Positions 1-7,402 of a stretch of 64,000 nucleotides of DNA are shown here, one piece after another. The stretch spans positions 1-64,000 of the forward strand of contig BBDW01000013.1 in assembly GCA_001312505.1 (NCBI GenBank), written 5' to 3'. Position 1 is the stretch's first letter; the number at the start of each line of letters is the position of its first letter. Source of the stretch: Mediterraneibacter faecis JCM 15917. GTDB taxonomy: Bacteria > Bacillota > Clostridia > Lachnospirales > Lachnospiraceae. The position numbers were made by a program, and so were the translations under genes. The notes beneath the pieces are model-generated. The model saw only the letters and a program-made list of their open reading frames with translations, was not told the DNA's origin and searched no databases.

Positions 1-17
1 AACCTTTAATTAAATAT

Positions 18-91
18 TCCTCCTTAGCTCAGTCGGTAGAGCATTCGGCTGTTAACCGAAGTGTCGTTGGTTCAAGTCCAACAGGGGGGAG
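18..91 (+). tRNA. tRNA-Asn (GTT)
   Basis: Cloverleaf with anticodon GTT in the CGGCTGTTAACCG arm and the T-loop GGTTCAAGTCC. The acceptor stem TCCTCCT pairs with AGGGGGA only if one G of the six-G run is removed, so the 3' arm carries one spurious G. Confidence 0.95.
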
Positions 92-94
92 CTT

Positions 95-125
95 GAAGAT
101 CTTGCAGAAATGTAAGATCTTTTTA
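95..125 (+). terminator. Rho-independent terminator after tRNA-Asn
   Basis: Inverted repeat AAGATCTT...AAGATCTT followed directly by a T run. It separates tRNA-Asn from the next tRNA group. Confidence 0.7.
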
Positions 126-221
126 TTCTCTGATTATCGGATCAGGAGTAGGAAACTAAGAAGTTCGATTTGTCGAATTATTTGAAAAGTTTCAAAAATT
201 AAAAAAATATCAAAAAAGTAC

Positions 222-250
222 TTGCCAAACGGTGATTTATATGATATGAT
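222..250 (+). promoter_or_regulatory. Sigma-70 type promoter for the tRNA-Glu group
   Basis: TTGCCA, a 17-nt spacer and TATGAT, ending 36 nt before tRNA-Glu. It sits after the tRNA-Asn terminator and so probably drives the Glu-Thr-Met-Asp-Leu tRNA run. Confidence 0.6.
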
Positions 251-286
251 TATAATCGCTGTTGAGGAAGTCGACAGACAAAGTAT

Positions 287-362
287 GGCCCCCGTGGTCA
301 AGCGGTTAAGACATCGCCCTTTCACGGCGGTAACACGGGTTCGATTCCCGTCGGGGGGGTCA
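287..362 (+). tRNA. tRNA-Glu (TTC)
   Basis: Anticodon TTC in CGCCCTTTCACGGCG, with T-arm CGGGTTCGATTCCCG. The acceptor should be GGCCCCG pairing with CGGGGTC. The sequence shows five C on the 5' side and seven G on the 3' side, so both homopolymers are inflated. Confidence 0.95.
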
Positions 363-367
363 TTTAT

Positions 368-440
368 GCCGATGTGGCTCAATTGGCAGAGCAGCTGATT
401 TGTAATCAGCAGGTTATCGGTTCGAGTCCGATCATCGGCT
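368..440 (+). tRNA. tRNA-Thr (TGT)
   Basis: Acceptor GCCGATG pairs with CATCGGC. The anticodon arm CTGATTTGTAATCAG gives TGT. All arms pair without adjustment. Confidence 0.96.
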
Positions 441-467
441 TGTTCTTAGGAACAGAAATAATCAATT

Positions 468-541
468 GGACCTTTAGCTCAGTTGGTTAGAGCAACCGGC
501 TCATAACCGGTCGGTCCTGGGTTCGAGTCCCCGAAGGTCCA
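468..541 (+). tRNA. tRNA-Met (CAT), elongator type
   Basis: Acceptor GGACCTT pairs with AAGGTCC and the discriminator is A. Anticodon CAT. The paired first acceptor base pair argues for an elongator rather than an initiator tRNA; Ile-CAT (lysidine) cannot be excluded. Confidence 0.9.
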
Positions 542-599
542 TTTAGCTAGACTGCTTGGAAGTAGTAAGGGGGGGCAGCGAGCTGACAATTAAATATTT

Positions 600-673
600 G
601 GCCCAGTGGCTCAGTTGGTTAGAGCGCCGCCCTGTCACGGCGGAGGTCGAGAGTTCGAGTCTCTTCTGGGTCG
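600..673 (+). tRNA. tRNA-Asp (GTC)
   Basis: Acceptor GGCCCAG pairs with CTGGGTC; discriminator G. Anticodon GTC in CGCCCTGTCACGGCG. Confidence 0.95.
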
Positions 674-701
674 TTCAAGATGCGAGAGCATTTTGAGGAA
701 T

Positions 702-787
702 GCCGCAGTGGCGGAACTGGCAGACGCCCGGGACTTAAAATCCCGTGGGTAGTGATACCCGTACCGGTTCGATTCCGGTCTGCGGCA
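702..787 (+). tRNA. tRNA-Leu (TAA)
   Basis: 86-nt type II tRNA with a long variable arm. Acceptor GCCGCAG pairs with CTGCGGC. Anticodon TAA in GGGACTTAAAATCCC. Confidence 0.96.
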
Positions 788-796
788 TTATTTTTT

Positions 797-847
797 CTCT
801 GAGATTTTTGTGAAGTCAATATTTGCAAGAATCTCAGAGTTTTTTGT
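797..847 (+). terminator. Terminator closing the first tRNA cluster
   Basis: CTCTGAGATT and AATCTCAGAG form a 10-bp stem followed by TTTTTTT, directly downstream of tRNA-Leu. Confidence 0.85.
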
Positions 848-960
848 TTTATGCATTCCATTTGGAGGCAAGGATATTATTCAAAAAATAACGGCATTGC
901 ATCTCATCTTACGAGATATAATGCCGTTATTTTAAAGTCTTCACACTTTTCATTAAAAAG

Positions 961-1302
961 TGGACCTGGCGGGAATCGAACCCGCGTCCAAAAACCTGTC
1001 CCATGTACTTCTACTATCATAGTCAGTTATTTGACATTCCCTCTGCCGTACGAAAACTAACATCCTTACGGGTTTAGTAGCTTCATAATACGCCTGACAG
1101 CTCAAAGCTTTGCCGTCATCGTTTCTCACATAGTCGGTGCCAGATTCCTAAAGTGTGAGTGCTTCAGGGCTGACATGCAGCATTTAGGCTGCAGCTAATT
1201 CGAAATTATCGTTAGCGTTTAATTTTAAGTTTGCGATTTAACGCATCAGCCTACGGATAGCTTCTCCATCTTCGAGATCCCTGTCGAAACCAGTACAAGC
1301 CT
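961..1302 (-). ncRNA. ssrA: tmRNA (ssrA)
   Basis: Transfer-messenger RNA that rescues stalled ribosomes and tags the nascent peptide for proteolysis. On the minus strand the 5' region contains the conserved GGTTTCGACAGGG and the 3' end is a tRNA-like T-arm, GCGGGTTCGATTCCCGC, with acceptor CAGGTCC and A. The pairing with 5' AGGCTTG includes the G3-U70 pair needed for alanine charging. The internal tag frame lies at 1184-1234 and encodes the resume peptide ANLKLNANDNFELAAA followed by TAA. Length of about 342 nt is usual for the family. The 5' end is set by pairing and could be off by one or two bases. Confidence 0.95.
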
Positions 1303-1367
1303 GATCAGGTAGAGTAATAAATACTCTCTACTGTAACAGACACATTCTCTTGTGTGCTGTACATACT

Positions 1368-1396
1368 AATATAGTAAAAAGAAATATAAATGTCAA
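1368..1396 (-). promoter_or_regulatory. ssrA promoter
   Basis: On the minus strand, consensus TTGACA, 17-nt spacer and TATATT lie about 65 nt upstream of the mature tmRNA 5' end, which leaves a short leader for RNase P to remove. Confidence 0.8.
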
Positions 1397-1569
1397 GTGA
1401 TTATTGCGTTAAAAGAAGTGAAAAAGCAGTAAAAATTTAGCATTTTTAATGTCATTTCACATATTTTTTATAAAGATAATTACTGTCAGACAGGGAAGAA
1501 TGTGTTAATATAATAATATGAGTAATTATAAATCTTAACAAGAAAATTCGGAAAAAGGAGAGGTTTCTT

Positions 1570-2392
1570 ATGCCAACAACATACGCACATTATAAATTCG
1601 GAAAAGAGGTGCTCAGCGCACTTCCAAGACCCCCTTCAGAATTCTATAGAAGCGCATAGAGAGTTGTTTGATATTGGGTTACATGGACCGGATATTTTAT
1701 TTTATTATAATGCATTAAAGAAAGATCCGGTGAATGAACAGGGGCATACACTTCATGAACAATTTGCCGATGAGTTTTTCCATCATGCTGTTGAAGTGAT
1801 TGAGAAAGCAAAAGATCCGGCAGCGGCGCGTGCATATATTTATGGATTTATCTGTCATTTTGCTTTAGACAGTGAATGCCATCCTTATGTTGAAAAAATT
1901 ATGCAGGTCGGAAGAGTTTCACACAATGAGATTGAGATGGAACTGGATCGAATGATGCTGACGGAAGATTATCATGATCCTTTGCGCTATCTGACAGCAA
2001 AGCACATTCAGCCGAAGATGGAGTATGCGGAAGTGATCGCACCATTTTTCAAAGATGTAACAGCCGAGCAGATCTATAAGGCATTAAAAGGGATGGTTTT
2101 TTATCATAAGCTGTTTCTGGCACCGACATCTGGAAAGCGAAAAGCGTTGTTTCTTGGGATGAAGGCAGTGGGGAAATACGATTCATTGCATGACATAGTG
2201 ATGAGTGTAAAGCCAGATCCGTTATGTCAGAAATATTGTAAGGTTTTGAAACGGCAATATTCAGGTGCAGTGCCGTTAGCTGCGAGTTTGATCGTACAGT
2301 ATCAGAAGAAATTATTCCAGGATACACCGCTTCCGGAACGTTTTCATGAAACATTTGGTGCAGGAGAAGAGTGGGAGAAACTGCGCCTGTAG
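1570..2392 (+). CDS. Zinc-dependent phospholipase C family protein (frameshifted)
   Basis: Resembles the zinc-dependent phospholipase C family found widely in Lachnospiraceae (about 270 residues, cytosolic, no signal peptide). The start is MPTTYAHYKFGKEVL at 1570 behind an AAAGGAGAGG site. Histidine/aspartate-rich segments typical of the fold are visible: GLHGPDILFY, FICHFALDSECHP and MLTEDYHDP. The frame breaks at the five-C run 1630-1634; with four C the protein reads through as LPRPLQNSIEAHRELFDIG and joins the main frame. The break is therefore probably a sequence error, not a real pseudogene. Enzymatic activity in these short homologues is not established. Confidence 0.75.
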
Positions 2393-2468
2393 AGAATCGA
2401 AGAAAAGAGCAACAGACTGCTTGCCAGGAGAGATGCAGAAGAAGAGAAAAAGAGTCAGGAGAATGTAG

Positions 2469-3173
2469 ATGAAGGAATTCGTTAAAGTGCAGGATATCAC
2501 GAAAACTTATAAAATGGGTGAAGTTGAGATTCATGCAGTGGATCACATCAGCTTTTCGATTGAGCAGGGAGAACTTGTTGTAATCGTTGGACCAAGTGGT
2601 GCAGGTAAGACAACTGTGCTTAATATTCTCGGCGGAATGGATACGGCAACAAGCGGGAAGCTGTATGTAGATGGAAAAGATATTACAGCTTATAATTCCA
2701 AACAGCTGACAGGATACCGCAGAGATGACATCGGATTTGTTTTTCAGTTTTATAATCTTGTGCCGAATCTGACCGCATTGGAAAATGTTGAGCTTGCATT
2801 GCAGATCAGTAAGGATCCGTTGGATGCACAGGCAGTTTTGGAGGAAGTTGGTCTGGGGGAACGGAAGAATAATTTTCCGGCACAGCTTTCTGGCGGTGAG
2901 CAGCAGCGAGTTTCAATCGCGAGAGCATTAGCGAAGAACCCAAAGCTTTTGCTTTGTGATGAGCCAACAGGTGCATTGGATTACAATACAGGAAAATCAA
3001 TTTTGAAATTACTTCAGAATATGTGTAGAGAAAAGGGAATGACAGTTATTATCATTACACATAATCAGGCACTTGCGCCGATGGCAGATCGATTGATTCA
3101 TATAAAAAATGGACAGGTAGCAAGAATAGAATCTAATGAGAATCCGACTTCGATTGATGAAATTGAATGGTAG
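2469..3173 (+). CDS. ABC transporter ATP-binding protein (MacB/LolD type)
   Basis: ATPase of about 234 residues that pairs with the following large permease. Walker [10 protein letters not shown] lies at about residue 40, the signature LSGGEQQR at about 139, and Walker [13 protein letters not shown] follows. The sequence is typical of the LolD/MacB/YknY subfamily, which powers FtsX-like permeases rather than transport through a substrate-binding protein. The stop is ten bases upstream of the permease start, so the two are co-expressed. A possible role is export or sensing of cell-envelope-active peptides; this is inferred from the family only. Confidence 0.92.
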   Translation: MKEFVKVQDITKTYKMGEVEIHAVDHISFSIEQGELVVIVGPSGAGKTTVLNILGGMDTATSGKLYVDGKDITAYNSKQLTGYRRDDIGFVFQFYNLVPNLTALENVELALQISKDPLDAQAVLEEVGLGERKNNFPAQLSGGEQQRVSIARALAKNPKLLLCDEPTGALDYNTGKSILKLLQNMCREKGMTVIIITHNQALAPMADRLIHIKNGQVARIESNENPTSIDEIEW

Positions 3174-3183
3174 GGGGATGTGG

Positions 3184-6100
3184 ATGAAGAAAGCATTACG
3201 AAAAAACTTTTATATGGAGATCCGTCATAGCCTTGGACGTTTTTTATCCATTTTCTTTATTGTTGCGATAGGATGTGCATTCTTTTCCGGAATCCGTGCA
3301 TCAGAGCCGGATATGAGATATTCAGGAGATGCATATTTCGATGAGAAGAACCTGATGGATATTCAGGTAATGAGTACAATGGGACTGACAAAAGATGATC
3401 TGGATGCAATTCGTGCTGTGGATGGTGTATTGGATGCAGAAGGAAGCTATGCAACAGATGTACTTTGTACGATTCGGGGAAACCAGGTAGCAGTTCATGT
3501 TATGGCGCTCCAGGATAAGATGAATCAAGTTCAGTTAGAAGATGGCAGGCTTCCGGAAAAGGAAAATGAATGTGTAATAGATGCAGATTATCTGGATGGA
3601 AAGAATCTGAAGATTGGGGATAAGATCACATTATCGAGTGGGACTTCGGATTCTTTGGAAGATACACTTAAGACAGATACATTTACCATTGTTGGTACGG
3701 TCAGCAGTCCGGAGTATATTGCATTTCACAGAGGCAGTACAACAATTGGAAATGGAAGTGTCAGTGCCTTTCTTTGCGTTCCGGAGAAAGCATTTTCATT
3801 AGATGTGTATACAGAGATTACAGTGCAGGTTGAAGGTGCAAAGGAAGCGACTGCATTTACGAAAGAATATGAAGAACATGTGGATTCTGTGCTGAAAAAG
3901 GTTCAGGCAATTAAAGCGGAAAGAGAACAGGCCAGATATGATGAGATTACTTCGACAGCGCAGGAAAAAGTGGATGAAGCACAAGATGAGTTAGCTCAGG
4001 CAGAACAGGATCTGGCGGATGGAAAAAAAGAGGCGGAAGAAGAACTTGCAAGTGCAAGAGAGAAACTTGATGCAGCGCAGAAAGAACTTGAACGAGGAAG
4101 AAATCAGCTGGCAGCTTCGAAGCTTGAACTGGAGCAGTCGAGAAATCTTCTGATATCAAAGCAAAAGGAGCTGGATCAGTCCAAAGCACAAGTTGAGCAG
4201 GGTGCACAGGAACTTAGCGAAAAACAGATTGCACTTACAACATTAAGAAATCAGCTGGCACAACTAAAAGAGCAGGAAGAAAGTCTGGAAGATCAGAGAC
4301 AAGAACTTTTAGCGCAACAGACACAGATGCAGCAAAAGAAAGACGAGCTTCTGAAAGCAAAGGAAGAATTGCAGCAACAGGCAGAAGACTATCAGTCTGC
4401 GTATCAGCAGATTTATCAGCCGTTGAAACAGTCTTATGAAGAACTAAATACACAGTATGAACTTCTTTTACAGAACTATGAGGCACTGAAAGAAGAATAC
4501 GACCGGAAGCAGGAAGCAGGAGAAGAAGATCCGGAATTAAAGGCTCAGTTAGAACAGTTGGAAGCTGAAAAAACAGCAATGGAAGAGAAGTTGACTGAAT
4601 TGAAAGCAAATCTGGATAAAATGGAACTGGAGGCGAAAGCTGCCGAAGCGGAGATTCAGAAAAACCAGACAAAGATCGAAGCCGGATTGACGCAGATTAA
4701 CGAAGGGCTTCCAGCAGTTGAAGCCGGGATAGCTCAGATTGAAGAAGGTATTCTGGTATTGCAGGATAATATACAGAAACTGACGGATGTGTTGACACAG
4801 GGAGATGCTGCAATCCTTACCGCAAGGCGGCAGATAGATCAGGCAAAGGCGCAGATTACATCCGGTCAGCAGCAGATTGACAGCGGATGGCAGCAGATCA
4901 GTGAGGGACAGAAGAAGATTGAGGAGGCACAGCAGCAGTTAAGCAGCGGAACAAAGGAGCTGGAAGACGGTTGGGCAGTGTATGAGGAAGGTCGTATAGA
5001 AGCTCAGAAGAAGATTGAAGATGGAGAGCGGCAGATTACAGAAGCAAGAGAAGAGCTTGCGAAAGCACAGCAGAAGATTGATGATCTTGAAAAGCCAAAG
5101 TGGTATGTTTATGATCGGAACAATCTGGCAGAATACAGTGGATACGGAGATAATGCAGACCGTATGCGGGCAATCGGTAAAGTGTTCCCACTCATTTTCT
5201 TTCTTGTTGCAGCATTGATCAGTCTGACAACAATGACACGAATGGTAGAGGAGGAGAGAACGCAGATCGGTACTTTGAAGGCTCTCGGATATGGAAATGC
5301 TTCAATTGTTGGAAAATATCTCTGGTATGCGATCCTTGCGACATTAACCGGTGGTGTTTTCGGAATTCTGATTGGAGAAAAGATAATTCCATATATCATT
5401 ATCACTGCATATAAGATCTTGTATCGTCATATGTATGATGTTGTGATCCCGTATAATTTGTATTATGCTGTAACAGCATGTGCAGCGGCACTTGCATGTA
5501 CAGTAATCGCAACACTATTCTCATGTATGAAAGAATTACGAGAGCAGGCAGCAGAATTGATGCGTCCGCCGACACCAAAACAGGGAAAACGAGTATTTCT
5601 GGAACGAGTTCCGTTTATCTGGAAAAATCTGAATTTCACATGGAAATCGACCGTGCGTAATCTGGTGCGGTATAAAAAACGCTTCTTCATGACAGTATTT
5701 GGAATTGGCGGTTGTATGGGTATGATGTTGTTTGGTTTTGGATTAAAAGATTCTATTTCAGCAATCGTTCCGCTTCAATACGAACAGATTCAGCTTTATG
5801 ATGGAGACGTTATTTTAAAGGAAGATGTGACAGAAGAAGAGAGAATTGAGGTTCAGAAAGAACTGGATACGGATAAGAAGGTATCGGTGACTGCAGAAAA
5901 TCTTTTGAAAAATATTGAGATCAGTTCAGGAGAGTCTTCTCAGGAAGTTTATTTAGATGTACCAAAAGATGTGGAAGCATTCAAAAAGTTTGTCGTGATC
6001 CGGGATCGGAAAACAAAAGAAATTTATTCATTGGATGATAAAGGAGCAATCCTGACTGAAAAAGTAGCGAAACTGCTGGAAGTCAATGTCGGTGATAAAT

Positions 6101-6771
6101 TAACGATTGATACAGATGATGGAGAGAAAACGGTCTTGATCAGTGCAATCTGTGAGAACTATATGGGACATTATCTCTATATGACATCTGAAGTCTATGA
6201 AAAGACATTCGGTGAGGCTCCGGTCTATAATTCAATTTATTATAGAACTCAGGACCGTACAACAGAGGAGGCAAAGGATGTCGGCGAAAATATAATGAAG
6301 TGTGATGGAACACTTAGCATCAGCTATACGACAAGCCTGAAAAAGCAGGTGGATCATATGCTGGAGAGTCTGGACATCGTGATTATTGTATTGATTATTT
6401 CAGCAGGAATGCTGGCGTTTGTAGTGCTGTATAATCTGAATAATATTAACATTACAGAGCGCAAGAGAGAACTGGCAACATTAAAGGTACTTGGATTTTA
6501 TGACAAGGAAGTTTCTTCTTATGTTTACAGAGAGAATATCCTGCTGACCTTGATTGGGGCACTGGCGGGATTGTTGATCGGAAAAATTCTGCACCGCTTT
6601 ATTGTTGAGACAGTGGAGATTGATTCGGTTATGTTTGGACGAAATATCGATCCACCAAGTTTCCTGTATGCCTTTCTTCTGACAGTGGCTTTTTCATTGT
6701 TTGTCAATGGAGTGATGTATTTTAAGTTAAAGAAGATTAACATGGTTGAATCACTCAAGAGTGTAGAATAA
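3184..6771 (+). CDS. Large FtsX-type ABC permease with extracellular coiled coil
   Basis: About 1195 residues, far larger than an ordinary FtsX/MacB permease. An N-terminal membrane segment (FLSIFFIVAIGCAFFSGI) is followed by an extracellular domain. Next comes a roughly 370-residue Glu/Gln/Lys-rich coiled coil (about 3900-5090) that ends in repeated Q-I-SG or E-G patterns. Then come FtsX membrane blocks (VFPLIFFLVAALISL; MTRMVEEERTQIGTLKALGYG) and a second FtsX half with ITERKRELATLKVLGFYD at the C-terminus. Start chosen at 3184 (MKKALRKNF), six bases after AGGGGG; 3178 is the alternative. The architecture matches the 'FtsX-like permease family protein' long form of Clostridia. The substrate is unknown. 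Confidence 0.9.
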   Translation: MKKALRKNFYMEIRHSLGRFLSIFFIVAIGCAFFSGIRASEPDMRYSGDAYFDEKNLMDIQVMSTMGLTKDDLDAIRAVDGVLDAEGSYATDVLCTIRGNQVAVHVMALQDKMNQVQLEDGRLPEKENECVIDADYLDGKNLKIGDKITLSSGTSDSLEDTLKTDTFTIVGTVSSPEYIAFHRGSTTIGNGSVSAFLCVPEKAFSLDVYTEITVQVEGAKEATAFTKEYEEHVDSVLKKVQAIKAEREQARYDEITSTAQEKVDEAQDELAQAEQDLADGKKEAEEELASAREKLDAAQKELERGRNQLAASKLELEQSRNLLISKQKELDQSKAQVEQGAQELSEKQIALTTLRNQLAQLKEQEESLEDQRQELLAQQTQMQQKKDELLKAKEELQQQAEDYQSAYQQIYQPLKQSYEELNTQYELLLQNYEALKEEYDRKQEAGEEDPELKAQLEQLEAEKTAMEEKLTELKANLDKMELEAKAAEAEIQKNQTKIEAGLTQINEGLPAVEAGIAQIEEGILVLQDNIQKLTDVLTQGDAAILTARRQIDQAKAQITSGQQQIDSGWQQISEGQKKIEEAQQQLSSGTKELEDGWAVYEEGRIEAQKKIEDGERQITEAREELAKAQQKIDDLEKPKWYVYDRNNLAEYSGYGDNADRMRAIGKVFPLIFFLVAALISLTTMTRMVEEERTQIGTLKALGYGNASIVGKYLWYAILATLTGGVFGILIGEKIIPYIIITAYKILYRHMYDVVIPYNLYYAVTACAAALACTVIATLFSCMKELREQAAELMRPPTPKQGKRVFLERVPFIWKNLNFTWKSTVRNLVRYKKRFFMTVFGIGGCMGMMLFGFGLKDSISAIVPLQYEQIQLYDGDVILKEDVTEEERIEVQKELDTDKKVSVTAENLLKNIEISSGESSQEVYLDVPKDVEAFKKFVVIRDRKTKEIYSLDDKGAILTEKVAKLLEVNVGDKLTIDTDDGEKTVLISAICENYMGHYLYMTSEVYEKTFGEAPVYNSIYYRTQDRTTEEAKDVGENIMKCDGTLSISYTTSLKKQVDHMLESLDIVIIVLIISAGMLAFVVLYNLNNINITERKRELATLKVLGFYDKEVSSYVYRENILLTLIGALAGLLIGKILHRFIVETVEIDSVMFGRNIDPPSFLYAFLLTVAFSLFVNGVMYFKLKKINMVESLKSVE

Positions 6772-6819
6772 GACAGATTTGTCAGGAAATATAATAACGA
6801 ACATAATAATGGATTGCAG

Positions 6820-6875
6820 AGAAGCTGCATGGAATATAGATATAATTGTGAAATGTTCCATGACAGCTTCTTTGT
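6820..6875 (+). terminator. Hairpin after the ABC permease
   Basis: AGAAGCTGCATGGAA is complementary, with one extra base, to TTCCATGACAGCTTCT, followed by TTTGTTGTT. Confidence 0.6.
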
Positions 6876-6893
6876 TGTTGACGGCCGCATATA

Positions 6894-6929
6894 GCGTAAG
6901 CAGCAACCGCACGTAGCATGAACAGTAAC
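6894..6929 (+). repeat. Decayed right end of the MITE-like repeat
   Basis: The stretch ends in GAACAGTAAC and resembles the last ~35 bp of the full repeats at 14055, 15413 and 31061, with many mismatches. No matching left end is visible. Probably an old fragment. Confidence 0.35.
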
Positions 6930-6946
6930 TTTTTGTTAAAAAGCAC

Positions 6947-7012
6947 TTGAAATATACCTGTAGGGGGGGTATATATTAATAATTAGAAAATATACCCCTG
7001 GGGGGGGTTATA
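6947..7012 (+). promoter_or_regulatory. copper operon promoter with two CsoR operators
   Basis: TTGAAA at 6947 and TATATT at 6972 form the promoter; the 19-nt spacer contains an inflated G run and is probably 17 nt in reality. Two near-palindromic sites of the TATACC...GGGGTATA type overlap it: 6953-6975, between the promoter boxes, and 6991-7012, just downstream. They resemble known CsoR binding sites of Firmicutes and precede the csoR start by 17 bases. Autoregulated repression relieved by Cu(I) is inferred. Confidence 0.65.
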
Positions 7013-7028
7013 CGACAGGAGAAATACA

Positions 7029-7343
7029 ATGGAAGAAAAGAAAGTCTGTCCGGGATGTTGTCACAAGACAAAGGACCGCCCGGAAAAAGAATATAAAGAT
7101 CTGATGAATCGTCTGAGTAGAATTGAAGGACAAGTCAGGGGGGGAGTTCGAAGGATGGTTGAAGAAGGCGCGTATTGTCCGGATATTCTGATTCAGGTAT
7201 CTGCGGTGAATGCGGCTCTGAATAGTTTCAATAAAGTGCTTTTGGCAAACCATATCCGGACATGTGTGGCAGATGATATCCGGGATGGAAAAGATGAAAC
7301 GATTGACGAGCTCGTGACGACACTTCAGAAATTGATGCGATAA
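7029..7343 (+). CDS. csoR: CsoR-family copper-sensing repressor
   Basis: All-helical metal-sensing repressor of about 104 residues. The family motif RLSRIEGQVRG is followed by the Cu(I) ligand pattern: Cys in GAYCPDIL, then His and Cys in NHIRTC. These residues assign it to the copper sensors rather than the RcnR/formaldehyde branch. An additional N-terminal Cys cluster (CPGCCH) is seen. The RGG at about residue 38 comes from a seven-G run where relatives have a single Gly, so one Gly is likely spurious. First gene of the operon with copA, 60 bases upstream of it. Confidence 0.9.
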   Translation: MEEKKVCPGCCHKTKDRPEKEYKDLMNRLSRIEGQVRGGVRRMVEEGAYCPDILIQVSAVNAALNSFNKVLLANHIRTCVADDIRDGKDETIDELVTTLQKLMR

Positions 7344-7402
7344 AAGATCTGAAGAGAGATCTGGCACAAAAAGTCCGGATCACAACTTGAAGGAGGAGTA
7401 AG

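Noticed and set aside
134-861. Minus-strand reading frames across the tRNA genes
   Set aside because: They only translate tRNA complements.
851-1060. Plus-strand reading frame across the tmRNA region
   Set aside because: It is antisense to ssrA, lacks a ribosome site and carries no protein signature.
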